Origin: Deltaproteobacteria bacterium
GTDB lineage: Bacteria; Desulfobacterota; Binatia; Binatales; Binataceae
Assembly: GCA_021831785.1 (NCBI GenBank)
Contig: JAKBMB010000032.1
Coordinates: forward strand, 158,562 to 222,561
Reading direction: 5' to 3'
DNA length: 64,000 nt
Made by a program: the position numbers and the translations under genes. Positions 54,238-63,799 of the stretch are shown piece after piece. Numbering within the stretch: position 1 is the first letter of the stretch; each line of letters starts with the position of its first letter. A model generated the notes under the pieces. The model did not search any database. It saw only the letters and a list, made by a program, of their open reading frames with translations, and had not been told where the DNA came from.

Positions 54238-55257
54238 ATGGGAACCGCAAACAGCGTAACGCGCGACGGGAATCACAAGGACGCCGCTGGGCGCGCGGCC
54301 GGCGAAAATGTCGCCGCTGTCCACGCTATCGATGACCGGGGGCTGACCGATCAACTAGCCCTCAAGTTGGGCGCCGGTTCGTTAGGCGACCTTATCACTC
54401 CGCTGCGCGACCGGCTGCAAGCACTGCTCGGTTTCACCGAGATCATCGCTGAGGAATCGAACGGCGGGCTAGCGCACGATCAGCGACGCTTTCTTGACCG
54501 GGTTCGGCTGGGTTTGCACGGTCTCGATCATAGCGTGACCAATCTAGCCGAGGCCGCGTCGGCGGTCTCGGGCGCTGATTACGTGAGCCCGCAGGCGTTT
54601 GCGCTCAGCGAGTTGGCGCCCGAATTAGTTCCGGCGCTCCGCTATCTATGCCGGCGCAGGCGAGTCGCGTTGAATATCGAAGTCAAATATCCCGAGGTTA
54701 TTATTGTTGCCGACTGGCGGCGGGTGCGGTCGATCGTGCTCAATCTGGCTTTAGCGGTAGTGGAGCACCTGACCGATGGGGAATTAACCGTGGCCATCCG
54801 GCTCGCCGATGAGCGCAAGAGGCGTCTTAGCAGCCGCGTCAAAGAACAGACCGAGCTTGAGCTTGAGTTGCGCGGTCAAAGTCCCGGCGGCGCAAGGCAC
54901 GTATGCGCGAAGAGCGCCTCAGCCAAGAGCTTGGCTGACAGTTTCAAGTTGGACTGCGAATCGGAGCTAAGCACGATACTTGCGCGTTATCACGTCGTTG
55001 CGCTGGGTGGAACGCTCTGCTTTTCGGCGCCGTCAGGCGTCGCGTACACGTTGACCGCGCGAATCCCATTGACGCGTGTTACGCGCCGTCCCACAGGGGC
55101 GCGACGAACCGCTCAGCGCATGCTTATGGAGTTCCCTACGCGGTCAGTAAAGCCGGCCCTGATTCGCAGAAAGCCGCTCAAACCAAGGAACGCGTCTGAA
55201 GTCGAGGAGGACAACGCCCTGAGTCGGGTTTCACCAGCGCGGAGCAGCGCTGGTTGA
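54238..55257 (+). CDS. Sensor-kinase-like protein lacking the phospho-acceptor histidine
   Basis: The 339-residue protein has a dimerisation-like helix LGDLITPLRDRLQALLGFTE, then LAHDQRRFLDRV, which aligns with the HisKA pattern (HELRTPLNAILGFSEIL) except that the histidine is missing. A degenerate HATPase region follows (ADWRRVRSIVLNLALAVVEHL, later LGGTLCFSAPSGVAYTLTARI) without clear G boxes. It has no transmembrane segment. A basic, unstructured tail ends the protein. It may be a pseudokinase or scaffold. GGGGAGG precedes ATG 54238. Confidence 0.65.
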   Translation: MGTANSVTRDGNHKDAAGRAAGENVAAVHAIDDRGLTDQLALKLGAGSLGDLITPLRDRLQALLGFTEIIAEESNGGLAHDQRRFLDRVRLGLHGLDHSVTNLAEAASAVSGADYVSPQAFALSELAPELVPALRYLCRRRRVALNIEVKYPEVIIVADWRRVRSIVLNLALAVVEHLTDGELTVAIRLADERKRRLSSRVKEQTELELELRGQSPGGARHVCAKSASAKSLADSFKLDCESELSTILARYHVVALGGTLCFSAPSGVAYTLTARIPLTRVTRRPTGARRTAQRMLMEFPTRSVKPALIRRKPLKPRNASEVEEDNALSRVSPARSSAG

Positions 55258-55554
55258 TCTCCGGACATTCGCATCTGCTACACTTCGTCTGCTACAATTG
55301 AAGCAGTCGGTTTTCTGCGCGAACCCTAACCGCCTTGTGCTGTTACAACGTATCGTTTTCAGCGCTGCCCATCCTCAGATCAATCGCTCTTCTCATAGCG
55401 TGTGGCAGCGAGATTTTTGCTGAGGTTGACGCGGTGTATCGTGTGTTCCCAGGGGCATAACAACTTCACAGAGACGCGCCATCCCCGTGGCCACGTGGAC
55501 CAACGCGAAGAACGCGCGAGATCGTGAGCGAGCGCGAAGGAAAGGTGCGCAGTA

Positions 55555-56280
55555 GTGCCCGATAATGTCGTCCAACGTGGCGCGCGAAGAGTGTATCAGG
55601 GCGTTATCGAGCACGTGACGGCTCATAATGCCGATACCCGTTCGCTTCTTATCCGCGTACCTGAGGTCAACGAATTTCACTTTGTTCCGGGTCAGTTCAT
55701 CTCAGTGGCGATTCCCATCGACGAGCGCAGAGAGACCCGCGCATATTCGCTCGCCCTAAGCCCCCAGGATGGGCAACCGCTTGAGATTTGTCTAAACCTG
55801 ATAGCCGAGGGCGTCGGCTCGCATTACCTGTTCGGCCTGGGGCCTGGCGCACCATTGAGCTTTACCGGCCCGTTCGGCCTTTTCACGTTGGAACATCCGC
55901 GCGAGTACGAGACGGTCTTTGTCGCGGAGGGCACGGCGATCGCTCCGATCAGAGCGATGATCCGCCACGCGCTCGGCACCTCCGGCCATCCGCCTCTTAC
56001 GCTTCTGTACACCGCCGCCGACCAAGCGCATCTGCTCTATCGCGCGGAGTTCGAGACGCTGGCTTCGCAGCACCCAAATTTCCGCTTCGAGCAGCGGGTC
56101 AGCGCGAGCGGCCGATTGTCGGCGCTGCTCGATGAGATTGAAGCGCGCTACGTCAGGGCCGACGCCGGCCGTGAGCGCCATTTTTACGTTTGCGGCGTGG
56201 GGAATGACGTGCTGCGGGTACGCGACCTGCTGCGCGCGGCCGGCTACGCGCGCCGAGCGGTCGAATACGAGCGATGGTAA
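55555..56280 (+). CDS. FAD/NAD(P)-binding ferredoxin-reductase-like oxidoreductase
   Basis: The 241-residue protein has a FAD-binding beta-barrel (FVPGQFISVAIP, RAYSLALSP with the RxYS motif) and an NAD-binding domain (VAEGTAIAPIRAMIRHAL, then FYVCGVGNDVLRVRDLL). No iron-sulphur motif is present. It probably moves electrons from NAD(P)H to an unknown partner such as an oxygenase. It starts with GTG, preceded by GGAAAGG. Confidence 0.8.
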   Translation: MPDNVVQRGARRVYQGVIEHVTAHNADTRSLLIRVPEVNEFHFVPGQFISVAIPIDERRETRAYSLALSPQDGQPLEICLNLIAEGVGSHYLFGLGPGAPLSFTGPFGLFTLEHPREYETVFVAEGTAIAPIRAMIRHALGTSGHPPLTLLYTAADQAHLLYRAEFETLASQHPNFRFEQRVSASGRLSALLDEIEARYVRADAGRERHFYVCGVGNDVLRVRDLLRAAGYARRAVEYERW

Positions 56281-56454
56281 CGCTCACGGCCCGCACATAC
56301 GGCTTACGGCGCCATCCCGCGGGCGGTCACTCCTGCCGGCGCCTTTCTCCTGTCGCCGCGCCGGCGGCGGTCCGGCTGGCCACACAGCCCTGGGCCTTTT
56401 CGCGGCTGCTCAAGCCGGCAAAGGTCCGGCCTGCGGCAACTGGTTCCTGTGGCC

Positions 56455-57387
56455 TTAGCGAGAAAGCGCGGCGCGCAGCACGGCTCCGGCGTCAGCCAGG
56501 GCTGCCTTTCCCTGGTCCATGATGTGGCTTAGGCGGAAAAAGCCGTGCACCATGCCGTCGTAACGCCTGAGCGTCACCGGCACGTCTGCCGCACTGAGAC
56601 GGGCGGCGTAGCGCTCGCCTTCGTCGCGCAGCGGATCGAACTCGGCGGTAATGATCATCGCCGGCGGAAGCCCTCGTAGGTCCGTCGCTTTCGCGGGGCA
56701 AGCGAACCTGCTTTCACGGTCGGCCTTGTCGGGCGCGTAATGGTTCCAGAACCATTCCATGTCGGGGCGGGTCAAAAAGAACCCCTCGGCGAAGGCCCGA
56801 TGCGACGGCGTGTCCATCGTATCGTCGGTGGCTGGGTAAACCAGCAATTGAAAAACGAGCGAAGGCGCGCGCCGCTCCCGCGCCATCAGCGCGACGCACG
56901 CCGCCAGATTCCCGCCGGCGCTGTCTCCGCCCACCGCGACCCGTGCCGGGTCGACGCCGAGCCGGTCCGCGTTCTCCGCCACCCAGTTTGCGGCGGCGTA
57001 ACAGTCTTCGAGCGCCGCCGGAAACGGATGCTCGGGCGCCAGGCGATAGTCGACCGAGACCGTGATACATCTTGCGAAGTTGGTCAGCGCCCGACACACA
57101 GCGTCGTGCGTCCGGAGGTTGCCGATTACCCAGCCGCCGCCGTGAAAGTAGACCAGCGCCGGCAGCGGCCTTTCGCGCGAAGGCGCGTAGATGCGCACCG
57201 CGAGAGCGTCGGCGGGGCCCGCAATCGCGCGGTCCTCGACGGTGGCTACCGCCTCGGGCGGGCCGAAGACCCGGGTCTGCTCCTCGATCGCGCGGCGCGC
57301 TTCGTCCACCGTCAGCGTGTGAAATGGCCGCGCGCCGCCGGTTGCGAATCGATCCAAAAAGGCGCGCGCCTGAGGGTCTAAGGGCAT
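56455..57387 (-). CDS. HSL-family alpha/beta hydrolase (esterase)
   Basis: The 310-residue protein has the oxyanion motif YFHGGGWVIG near residue 80, the nucleophile motif GGDSAGGNLAA near residue 153, and ITAEFDPLRDEGE (Asp). GMVHGFFR carries the catalytic His. This is the hormone-sensitive lipase family IV pattern. It probably cleaves short-chain esters. No signal peptide. Confidence 0.9.
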   Translation of the reverse strand: MPLDPQARAFLDRFATGGARPFHTLTVDEARRAIEEQTRVFGPPEAVATVEDRAIAGPADALAVRIYAPSRERPLPALVYFHGGGWVIGNLRTHDAVCRALTNFARCITVSVDYRLAPEHPFPAALEDCYAAANWVAENADRLGVDPARVAVGGDSAGGNLAACVALMARERRAPSLVFQLLVYPATDDTMDTPSHRAFAEGFFLTRPDMEWFWNHYAPDKADRESRFACPAKATDLRGLPPAMIITAEFDPLRDEGERYAARLSAADVPVTLRRYDGMVHGFFRLSHIMDQGKAALADAGAVLRAALSR

Positions 57388-57589
57388 TCTCCAAGTTCCT
57401 CTCGCTTGATTGTCGCCGTGCTAAGACGGATCGTTCGACGGGACCAAAGCCGATGCGCCGTCGTGATCAAATCCAGGCGCGCTAATAGCAAGCGCGAACC
57501 CGAGCCAGCCGTGATCGCGTCCGCACTTCCCAGCCATCTTAGCAGCGACTCTCGCTATCGTACCTCAACAAATCCGGCCTCGACAAAAC

Positions 57590-58675
57590 TTAGTCGAACG
57601 TCAGCACCGTGCGGACGACTTCGCCTGCCTTCATTGCCTCAAAGGCCTCGTTGATCTCATCCAAGCTGCGCCGCCGGCTCACCATCTCATCCAGGTTCAG
57701 CCGGCCCTGCAGGTAGAAGTCTACGTAACGCGGAATATCAATCCGAAAGCGAGTCGAGCCCATAAAGGTGCCCTGGAGCTTTTTTTCGGTAAGCAGGTGG
57801 CGGCCGTCGATCTCGATTTTCTCTTTGCCGGGCACCATGCCGATGACCGTGGCGACACCACCTGGGGCGAGGCAGTAGAAAGCCTGCTCCGCGGTGATCT
57901 TTTTGCCGATCGCTTCGAACGAATAGTCGACGCCGCCGCCGGTTATCTGGCGAATTGCGCTGACCGGGTCGGAGCCGGAAGAAGCGACGGTGTGGGTTGC
58001 GCCGAAGCGCTTGGCGGCCGCGAGCTTGTGTTCGAACACGTCCACTGCGATTATCTGGCGCGCGCCGGCCAGACGCGCGCCCTGGATAGCGGCGAGCCCC
58101 ACGCCGCCGCAACCGAAAACCGCCACCGAGGAGCCCGGGGCCACCTTGGCGGTGTTGAACACCGAGCCCAGTCCGGTCGTTACCGCGCATCCGATAAGGG
58201 CCGCCCGATCAAGCGAAATCTCGGGCGTGACTTTCACCAGCGCGTTTTCATGCAGCAGCATCTCCTCGGCATATCCGCCCACGTCCATGAACTGATACAG
58301 CGTCTGGCCACCGAGGCTTAAGCGCGCGAGGCCCGCCGGATCGCGCTGAGTTGCGGCGCGGTTAAGGCAAAGGTTGGGACGGCCCGACAAGCACTGATCG
58401 CAGTTGCCGCAGAAAACGGCCAAGCAGGCAACGACGTGATCGCCAGGCTTGAAAGCGGTCACCCGATCACCCACCGCTTCGACGATCCCGGCCGACTCGT
58501 GGCCGAGCACTGCCGGCGCGGCGTACGGATAAAGTCCCTCGATGAAGTGAAGGTCGCTATGACACACACCTGCTGCGACGGTTTTGACCAGCACCTCTCT
58601 GCCAAGAGGCTGGTCGATTTCAACCTCTTCAACCGTCAAAGGCTTGCCAGGCTGACGAAAAACTGCTGCTTTCAC
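57590..58675 (-). CDS. Zinc-dependent alcohol dehydrogenase (class III-like)
   Basis: The 361-residue enzyme has catalytic zinc ligands in AAGVCHSDLHF and VLGHESAGIVEAVG. Four structural zinc cysteines lie in CLAVFCGNCDQCLSGRPNLC. The Rossmann motif is VFGCGGVGLAAIQGAR, near residue 190. This is the AdhC/FrmA-like layout, so it oxidises alcohols or S-hydroxymethyl adducts with NAD. No FrmB or regulator is adjacent. Lengths and residues are intact. Confidence 0.9.
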   Translation of the reverse strand: MKAAVFRQPGKPLTVEEVEIDQPLGREVLVKTVAAGVCHSDLHFIEGLYPYAAPAVLGHESAGIVEAVGDRVTAFKPGDHVVACLAVFCGNCDQCLSGRPNLCLNRAATQRDPAGLARLSLGGQTLYQFMDVGGYAEEMLLHENALVKVTPEISLDRAALIGCAVTTGLGSVFNTAKVAPGSSVAVFGCGGVGLAAIQGARLAGARQIIAVDVFEHKLAAAKRFGATHTVASSGSDPVSAIRQITGGGVDYSFEAIGKKITAEQAFYCLAPGGVATVIGMVPGKEKIEIDGRHLLTEKKLQGTFMGSTRFRIDIPRYVDFYLQGRLNLDEMVSRRRSLDEINEAFEAMKAGEVVRTVLTFD

Positions 58676-58973
58676 GATTTACCCCCATCTGAGTTCCAAA
58701 CCGACAAAGGTCCTCAAGTTGAGCTTTCAAGGCAGGGCGCCCTTCCCCGAGACGGTCAAGGCGCGCCGAGCCGGCTCTTAATGGAAATAGCAAAAACGTC
58801 TTCTGCCCGCTACTTGGCCGCCACCGGGTCTCGACTCCAAGAGCACGCTTAAGCCTCGACCTCAAGCCGGGTCTCGCGCAGCCGTCGGTCTAAAGTGATA
58901 TTTTTCGGTGGTTCGGCACCGGCGTGAGTGCCGAGCGGTTCGCTTAAGCGAGGCCTGGAACGAACGCCGCCGG

Positions 58974-59429
58974 TCAGGGAATGTAGCCCTCGAACGGCCA
59001 GCTCTTGAATTGAGAAGCCGCACTAGCATGAGAGAAGCCGTCATACTGGACCGCGCCATTGGCATCAAAGGCCACTTGAAACGTATCTGCGCCGATCCCC
59101 CCGTTGCGCAGGACCATGCTGTGCGGAGCGAACGATAGCGGGCCAACGAAGTTTAGTGGCCAGCCGAAATCGACGCCGAAGTACTTGCCGTCGTAATAGT
59201 AGTAATTGGCGACAACGCCGGTGGGCGTCCCGCTCAACTGGTTAGGCGCGCCAAGCCTGTTCATCACCTCGTCCCACTTCGTCTTGCCCGGCGTGATAAA
59301 AGCGACATCTTCCGGCCGCAGCGGATGATTGAGCGTGACCCTGGTCCAGCCTATGGGAGCGCAGCCGGCCGCACTCAACCCCATGGCCAAAATCAGCCTT
59401 GCCATCCGGGCGCAGCGCAATGCCGGCAT
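58974..59429 (-). CDS. BamE/SmpA-like lipoprotein, member 1 of a pair
   Basis: The 151-residue protein has a signal with lipobox (LSAAGC, Cys near residue 23). A compact domain with ITPGKTKWDEVMNRLGAPNQ, the BamE/OmlA-like TxxxVxxxLGxP pattern, follows. It ends in FKSWPFEGYIP. GGGGGTGAG precedes the start. It begins 4 bases after the stop of the neighbouring paralogue, so they are one operon. ATG at 59405 is an alternative start. It is lipid-anchored in the outer membrane or periplasm; role unknown. Confidence 0.7.
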   Translation of the reverse strand: MPALRCARMARLILAMGLSAAGCAPIGWTRVTLNHPLRPEDVAFITPGKTKWDEVMNRLGAPNQLSGTPTGVVANYYYYDGKYFGVDFGWPLNFVGPLSFAPHSMVLRNGGIGADTFQVAFDANGAVQYDGFSHASAASQFKSWPFEGYIP

Positions 59430-59433
59430 TTGC

Positions 59434-59808
59434 TCACCCCCCGAATGGCCAAGACTGGAACTTGAGCTTGTTGGTCCGGTTGCCGAACATCACTTGGTCG
59501 ACAACCCCCTCCTGGTCGAAAAACACATAGAGATCATCGCTGGCGATATTTACGCGTGTGAACACCAGGAACGTCGCATGCTTCACGGTATATCGATAGT
59601 AGTGGAAGACTTCCTGGTGGTTGATTTCCTTGATACTGTCCGGCGCTCCGAGTAGAGCGACCACTTGCGCCGCCGTTGTCCGTCCCTTCTTGATGCTCGA
59701 GACCGCGTTGTCCTTGAACTGCGTCCCCAGGTCGCCTCGCGAGAACGCGCACCCGCTCGCTCCAACCATGGCGAGCCCCATCCAGAGCAGACAGACAAAG
59801 ACCGTCAT
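59434..59808 (-). CDS. BamE/SmpA-like lipoprotein, member 2 of a pair
   Basis: From ATG 59808 the 124-residue protein has a signal with lipobox (VGASGC). IKKGRTTAAQVVALLGAPDS, the BamE-like motif, and YVFFDQEGVVDQVMFG follow. It ends FQSWPFGG. The ending F-x-SWPF-G is shared with the next gene, showing common ancestry. The frame extends upstream to 59925, but those residues are not signal-like. Confidence 0.7.
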   Translation of the reverse strand: MTVFVCLLWMGLAMVGASGCAFSRGDLGTQFKDNAVSSIKKGRTTAAQVVALLGAPDSIKEINHQEVFHYYRYTVKHATFLVFTRVNIASDDLYVFFDQEGVVDQVMFGNRTNKLKFQSWPFGG

Positions 59809-60331
59809 CAGACACCGCTGACGGCTAGGTCTGTGGCATAACGGAAATCGTTTAACGCGCGAATCCTCCCCAGCGTTATGGCACCCATCGATGCCATGCA
59901 CCAATCCCTCCGTCATTACAACCACAACCAGGCGTCTAAGTCCTTCATCCGGACCAAGAGCGCTGACGCTCGGCTTGATGCCGCCAGGTTAGTCGCGACG
60001 GACCCCGCGCGGGGGAACAATTCCCTGGAGCTGAACTCGACCTTCAGCGAGCTGCTGAATGAGAGCCGAAAGGGCCATTCTTGCGTCTGACCCGCCGGCT
60101 GTCATTCTGCGCAACATCCCAATCGCATCCAAACGCGCGCCCATCAAGCCTTTGCCGGCATTTTAGCAAAATCCTAGCCCCTATATGGAAATCCGGGCTA
60201 AACTGCTTGGCTCTCAGGCGGCGCAGGCGCCGCGTGTCTCGGCGCGACCCGGGCGACTCGGCGAGGCAGGAGGTAGAAGGAGGCCCGTTCGGATTCGGTT
60301 GAGCGCTTTTTGCCGTATGGTCCTGGAGCTC
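59809..60331. other. Intergenic region, no gene seen
   Basis: This lies between the panE stop and the lipoprotein pair start. No convincing frame, RNA or repeat was found; short palindromes such as GCGCTGACGC are present. Confidence 0.35.
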
Positions 60332-61255
60332 TCACTGCTGAGGCTCCGTGGCTTGGTCAAGGAGCTTGATCAAAGCATGCACCGTCTCAATCGCCGGGAC
60401 TCTAAGCCCGTGGCGGCGGGCGACTCTCACAACCGCGCCGGTGAGCGCGTCGTACTCCAGCCGCTTGCCGCGTTCCAGATCCTGAAAAGTGGAGGTCTTA
60501 AGCGAAGACAGATTCGCTGCCGAGTGAGCATAGAGTCGTTCGACGCGCTCGTCGGAGAGCTCCACGCCGTCGGTCCGCGCCACGCTTTGCACCTCGGCCA
60601 TCAGCGCGCGCACGAGCGCTTGGCCCTCGGGATCGGCCAGCACTTCACCCACGCGCCGGCGCGTGAGCGTGGTTACGCTGTTGAAGGTGGCATTCCACAT
60701 GAGCTTCTCCCACCGTTTCTCGCGCAGTTGCGGGGTCAACTCGCCCAGGATGCCGGCGCGCTCGAACGTATCGGCGATACGCTTGGCGCGCTCAGTTATT
60801 CTGCCGTCCAGCTCGCCGAGTTCGATGGTGCCGGTGGTGGAATGCAGCACCTTGCCCGGCGCCACCAACTCGACCCCGACCCGCGCGTTGCCGGCCATCA
60901 CCGACTCCCGCCCGAAAATTTCGCATAGGCGCTGTTCCCCTTCGATGCCGTTTTGCAGGGTCATTATTGCCCCGCCGGGCTTAAGGCACTGCTTAATCCG
61001 CTCCGCGGCCTGCTCGGTGTCATACACTTTGACCGAAAATAAAATCAGGTCGTAGGGCGCGAACCGGACCGGCTCGTCGGTGGCCGTGACCTTAAGCTTA
61101 AGGTCGCCTCGATAGCTTGCGAGCTCGAGGCCACGCTGTTGAAGCGCGCGCAGGTTCTCGCCCCGCGCGCAAAACACGACCTCTTCACCCGCAGCCTGAA
61201 GCCGCGCTCCACAGTAAGCGCCAACCGCGCCGGCGCCCATCACCAGAATTTTCAT
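60332..61255 (-). CDS. panE: 2-dehydropantoate 2-reductase
   Basis: The 307-residue enzyme reduces ketopantoate with NADPH in pantothenate synthesis. It opens with ILVMGAGAVGAYCGARL. It contains LILFSVKVYDT, TLQNGIEGEQ, and the catalytic-region KLMWNATFNSVTTLT. A Pro/Leu-rich C-terminus (TGAVVRVARRHGLRVPAIET) follows. All expected regions are present. Together with coaE nearby, it belongs to coenzyme A supply. Confidence 0.9.
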   Translation of the reverse strand: MKILVMGAGAVGAYCGARLQAAGEEVVFCARGENLRALQQRGLELASYRGDLKLKVTATDEPVRFAPYDLILFSVKVYDTEQAAERIKQCLKPGGAIMTLQNGIEGEQRLCEIFGRESVMAGNARVGVELVAPGKVLHSTTGTIELGELDGRITERAKRIADTFERAGILGELTPQLREKRWEKLMWNATFNSVTTLTRRRVGEVLADPEGQALVRALMAEVQSVARTDGVELSDERVERLYAHSAANLSSLKTSTFQDLERGKRLEYDALTGAVVRVARRHGLRVPAIETVHALIKLLDQATEPQQ

Positions 61256-61657
61256 TTAGGCCCTCTTGTTCGGCTTGGCGCAGTGGCATGCGCCGTCACA
61301 CCGAGCTTAAGCCAAATTACCATAGCATGCGCGCGAAGGCGCTTGCGCGCCGACGCAACAATTCTCCCGCCTGCGCAGGCCCGCCGCGCCGCGCCGCGGC
61401 CCGACAATCCACGGCTTTCCATGCGATATTACCCGGCGTAACGGCCTTATGGAGCTGCGTCTACACGGGTCTGCATGGTCTCGCCGCTTCACGCTCTCCT
61501 GCGCTAGTTCAGGGATGAATCGCTACCCACAACTTTGCGGTATACAAGCGGAATGAAGAGGCGTCCGATACGCCGGCGCGGCCGCCCGTCGAACGGCGCC
61601 TCACGGCGCGAGTGCGGCTCCTTATATGCGGGTGTGACAGACCGCAGCCGCCCAGGC
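61256..61657. other. Intergenic region, no gene seen
   Basis: The only sizeable plus-strand frame (61535-61846) runs antisense into coaE and is not called. No RNA gene or terminator is evident. Confidence 0.35.
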
Positions 61658-62266
61658 TCAACGCGCGGCACGCGAGAGCGCGTCGCGCCAGACAGCGGCG
61701 ACTTTCTCGCGCAGTTGCTCGAGCGTGCCGTTGTTCTCGATAACCACGGCGGCGTACTTGCGTTTCTCTTGCTCCGGAAGCTGGGCGTCAATTCGCCGGC
61801 GAATCTCTTCAGCACGCATTCCGCGGTCGCGCTCGATGCGGCCTAGAACCTGTTCCTGCGGCGCCGTTACCAGCCATACCTCCTGGCACAATCCTTCCCA
61901 TCCGGCCTCGATCAAGACCGCCGCCTCGATTATAATCGGCCGCCGCTCGCCGCGTTCGCGCATCGCGCCAACCGCCGCCCGCAGCCGCTCGAAGATCTTG
62001 GGATGTACGATCGCGTTAAGACGGCGCAAAGCGCGCGGATCCGAGAACACCAGCGCGCCGAGCCGTTTGCGGTCGATCGTTCCGTCGGTAGCCAGGATGT
62101 CTTTGCCGAACGCGTCGACGAGCTCTCGATGGGCGGTCTCGCCCGGTCGATAGACCGCATGACCCACCTCATCCGCGTCAATGACAGGGGCGCCCAGTTC
62201 AACCAGAATCTTGGCCGTCGCGCTTTTACCCGCGCCAATTCCGCCGGTTAGGCCGATCGTGATCAT
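61658..62266 (-). CDS. coaE: Dephospho-CoA kinase
   Basis: The 202-residue kinase makes coenzyme A from dephospho-CoA. The P-loop is GLTGGIGAGKSATAK at residues 5-19. VIDADEVGHAVYRPG, NAIVHPKIFERL and VLIEAGWEGLCQEVWLV follow, then IERDRGMRAEEIRRRIDAQL. It is complete. Confidence 0.94.
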   Translation of the reverse strand: MITIGLTGGIGAGKSATAKILVELGAPVIDADEVGHAVYRPGETAHRELVDAFGKDILATDGTIDRKRLGALVFSDPRALRRLNAIVHPKIFERLRAAVGAMRERGERRPIIIEAAVLIEAGWEGLCQEVWLVTAPQEQVLGRIERDRGMRAEEIRRRIDAQLPEQEKRKYAAVVIENNGTLEQLREKVAAVWRDALSRAAR

Positions 62267-62876
62267 GACAGCGAGCGCATTTTCCAGTGCTCAGCCAACA
62301 AAAGATATCCCGCGAGGCCACGGCCCGGAACCCGTAAGCTCCGTATCCTACCAACCGCCGCATCTTATCAGATTTCCGCCGTATCTTTCTGCTTTCGGCC
62401 CACAATCGGTGTTTCATTTATTTTTAACGGCGCTCCGCCGGGTGCTGTCGCCATGACAAGCTTGCGGCTTAAGCCCCGGGCGTAAGCGCGGGCGAACTAG
62501 GCCGCGGCTTGGGTGGGGCGTGTGCGCGATGGGGCCAACAGAGCTCGACCCGGCGGTTATGATCAGCGCGCTTGGTTCTGACACAATCGTACCCTGAGAG
62601 CTTGTCAGTTTTTGATCGTTAGCGTTTGGTGTCATCGTGAGCGAGCGTTGCGCGAGTCGAAAGATCCTGGAAAAACTTGGGGTCTTTCGACTCCGGCCGC
62701 AGTGGCCTTCGCTCAAGATGACACAAGATTGGGCGGAACCCGAAAAACTCACAAACCCTGAGGACTGACTTAGCTTTCTTATCAGTAGAGCATGCGCCGG
62801 TTCGGGCCTGAGTCTGCGCGCCGGACGTAGGGAGGGCCGCTGAGCCCTGAGAAGGTCGGATCAAACTGGAGTCGAG
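62267..62876. other. Intergenic region holding repeat C
   Basis: Apart from the palindromic element at 62592-62764 I see no gene. Short minus-strand frames are open only by chance. Confidence 0.4.
62592..62764 (+). repeat. Palindromic MITE-like element C
   Basis: The outer ends CCCTGAGAGCTTGTCAGTTTTT and AAAAACTCACAAACCCTGAGG are inverted relatives (each trimmed in analysis to about 20 bases). Inner segments GTGTCATCGTGAGCGA and TCGCTCAAGATGACAC are also inverted. AAAGATCCTGG ... CTTTCGACTC forms the centre. It shares its terminal motif with element B. Confidence 0.65.
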
Positions 62877-63728
62877 ATGAGCTACGGGCAAGCACGGGAT
62901 GGCTACCTAACGGCAAACGGAATTAAACTTCATTACCTTGACTGGGGCGGGGCCGGCTCGCCGATCGTGATCGTGCACGCGACCGGCTTTCTCGCCGAAA
63001 TTTACGCTCCTATCGCGCGCGCTCTATGCGCCATTGGGCATGTCTTCGGCTACGATCAGCGCGGCCACGGTGACAGTGATCCGGCACCCCACGGCGAGTA
63101 CAACTGGCCGGCGACAGTCGCGGACCTGCGCGGCTTTATCGAAGCGATGGGTTTCGAAGGCGTGCGAGGCTTTGGTCATTCGGCCGGCGCCACCGCGCTC
63201 GCCGCGGTCAGTGCTTCGAATCCCGGGCTGGTGTCACGCGCGGTCCTGGTCGATCCTATCGTCCACGACGCGGACGACCTGGCAGAGCTGCGAAGCCGGG
63301 GGCGCGCTTTGGTCGCCGGGACGCTCAAGCGCCGACGGGTTTTCGACAGCGTGGAGCACGCGATCCGCCATCTCGGCAGCAAGCCGCCGTTCGACACCTG
63401 GGACAAAGCGATCCTGCGCGACTACTGCGAGTACGGTACGAGGGCTCGTTCCGATGGCGGCCGCGAACTAAAATGCGACCCCACGGTGGAAGCCAAGCTT
63501 TACGCGGCCTCAGGCGAATTCGACGGTCTTAGCCTTATGCTGAGAAGTCAAACCCCGTTTTTGGTGGTCTTCACCAAGCAGGCGCACGAGTTTCGTCCCG
63601 CAGCGCTAAAGCGCATTCGCGGACAACTCAAGTACGGACGTATCCTCGACCTCGCGGATGCCAATCATCTGCTACCGATGGAGCGTCCGGCAGAGGTCGC
63701 GCGAGTTACGCTTGAGTTCTTAAGCTAG
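62877..63728 (+). CDS. Alpha/beta hydrolase
   Basis: The 283-residue protein has HATGFLAEIYAPIA (oxyanion region), DQRGHGDSDPAP, and the nucleophile motif FGHSAGATALAAV near residue 100. DANHLLPMERP carries the likely catalytic His near the end. This is the fold of esterases, haloperoxidase-like and ring-cleavage-product hydrolases; substrate unknown. Complete, with normal length. Confidence 0.88.
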   Translation: MSYGQARDGYLTANGIKLHYLDWGGAGSPIVIVHATGFLAEIYAPIARALCAIGHVFGYDQRGHGDSDPAPHGEYNWPATVADLRGFIEAMGFEGVRGFGHSAGATALAAVSASNPGLVSRAVLVDPIVHDADDLAELRSRGRALVAGTLKRRRVFDSVEHAIRHLGSKPPFDTWDKAILRDYCEYGTRARSDGGRELKCDPTVEAKLYAASGEFDGLSLMLRSQTPFLVVFTKQAHEFRPAALKRIRGQLKYGRILDLADANHLLPMERPAEVARVTLEFLS

Positions 63729-63799
63729 GCGCAAAAACTACTCCAGTGCGCGCTGTGGGACCGATTACCGCAGCCTTTCAGCCCTTGCGGTCCAGTATG

